NCBI GenBank assembly: GCA_012511315.1
Contig: JAAZGI010000076.1
Span: forward strand, 1 to 6,044
DNA: 6,044 nt
Direction of reading: 5' to 3'
From: Clostridium sp.
Lineage (GTDB): Bacteria > Bacillota > Clostridia > Clostridiales > Clostridiaceae
Each line of letters opens with the position of its first letter. Within the stretch, counting starts at the first letter, position 1. Positions 5,549 through 6,044 of this stretch are shown one piece after another. The translations under genes were made by a program, and so were the position numbers. The notes beneath the pieces were generated by a model. That model saw only the letters and a list, made by a program, of their open reading frames with translations. It did not search any database and was not told the origin of the DNA.

Positions 5549-6044
5549 ATGAAGGGAAAACTATATGGGATTGGAACGGGGCCAGGAGATCCAGAGCTCT
5601 TAACGCTAGCTGCGGTTAGAACCTTAAAGTCATGTGATGTGATTGCAGTGCCAGCCACTTCTCCTGGCGAAAGGACGGCGTTTTCTATTGTAAAAGATTT
5701 GGTTCAAGACAAACCAAAAGTGGAATGTGTCTTTTCAATGGACAGAGACCCACAAGTTCGGATCAGACATCGAGAAAAAGTAGTGGAAATGATTTGCCAA
5801 CTGCTGGATGAAAATAAACAAATTGGTTTTATCACTTTGGGCGATCCCACCGTGTATTCAACCTATATGTATGTGCACCAAGCGGTTAAAAAAAGAGGTT
5901 ATGAAACACAAATTATTTCGGGGATTCCAAGTTTTATTCAAGCGGCAGCAGCTTTGGACATTTCCCTGTGTGAAGGCAATGAACCCTTACATATTATCCC
6001 CGGTCAGGGAAAAAACTTAGAAGAATTAACCCAATATCAGGGGA
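5549..6044 (+). CDS. cbiL: Cobalt-factor II / precorrin-2 C20-methyltransferase CbiL, 3' truncated by window edge
   Basis: CbiL transfers a methyl group from S-adenosylmethionine to C20 of cobalt-factor II, the first ring methylation after cobalt insertion in the anaerobic pathway. The visible 165 residues show the tetrapyrrole methylase fold: GIGTGPGDPELLT (residues 7-19), TLGDPTVYSTY (96-106), which includes the S-adenosylmethionine-binding GDP motif and the VYSTY characteristic of C20 enzymes, then ISGIPSF (123-129) and an EPLHIIPG segment. Full-length CbiL/CobI is roughly 230-240 residues, so about 70 residues lie beyond the window. The start ATG 5549 follows GGAGG (5539-5543) by 5 nt, and the conserved core begins six residues later. 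The reading frame stays open to the last base. The tight spacing after cbiO indicates the same operon. CobI of the aerobic pathway is homologous, but CbiD and CbiMNQO beside it favour CbiL. Confidence 0.95.
   Translation, partial: MKGKLYGIGTGPGDPELLTLAAVRTLKSCDVIAVPATSPGERTAFSIVKDLVQDKPKVECVFSMDRDPQVRIRHREKVVEMICQLLDENKQIGFITLGDPTVYSTYMYVHQAVKKRGYETQIISGIPSFIQAAAALDISLCEGNEPLHIIPGQGKNLEELTQYQG

Noticed and set aside
5808..6020. 70-codon open frame near the right end
   Set aside because: It is out of frame with cbiL, whose motifs GDPTVYSTY and ISGIPSF cover the same bases.

Overview
The window is one strand-uniform cobalamin (vitamin B12) biosynthesis and cobalt-uptake operon, entirely on the + strand. 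It shows the anaerobic (cobalt-early, Cbi-type) pathway, an AT-leaning composition, strong AAGGAGG/GGAGG ribosome binding sites, GTG and possibly TTG starts, and a B12 riboswitch controlling an intrinsic terminator. Together these suggest an anaerobic Gram-positive of the Firmicutes (Clostridia-like). The sequence alone does not let me name the genus.

Layout. 1-402 is a non-coding regulatory leader: a possible -10 element at the very edge, a cobalamin riboswitch aptamer (about 21-178), a linker of roughly 90 nt with alternative-pairing potential, an intrinsic terminator (269-306) and an A-rich stretch ending in a strong ribosome binding site. 403-1338 encodes a CobQ/CbiP-type cobyric acid synthase that keeps the ATP-binding BioD-like domain and the short C-terminal tail but lacks the glutamine amidotransferase domain. 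1339-1639 is a non-coding, low-complexity gap with a 13-bp tandem repeat (four units) and a weaker 12-bp degenerate repeat. 1640-2671 is cbiD. After a 145-bp spacer comes a compact cobalt ECF-type transporter, cbiM-cbiN-cbiQ-cbiO (2817-5502), whose genes overlap or lie 10 bp apart. cbiL starts at 5549 and runs off the right edge.

How it fits together. CbiMNQO imports Co2+. CbiL methylates C20 of cobalt-factor II early in the pathway, CbiD methylates C1 in the middle, and CobQ/CbiP amidates the ring side chains late. When B12 is plentiful the leader should terminate transcription and shut down both cobalt import and ring synthesis. The remaining pathway genes (for example cbiF, cbiG, cbiH, cbiJ, cbiET, cbiC, cbiA) are probably downstream of the window or elsewhere.

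I do not see a wholly new system. The points most worth a second look are the CobQ lacking its amidotransferase domain, the repeat-filled gap right after it, and a perfect 12-bp stem-loop inside cbiQ.
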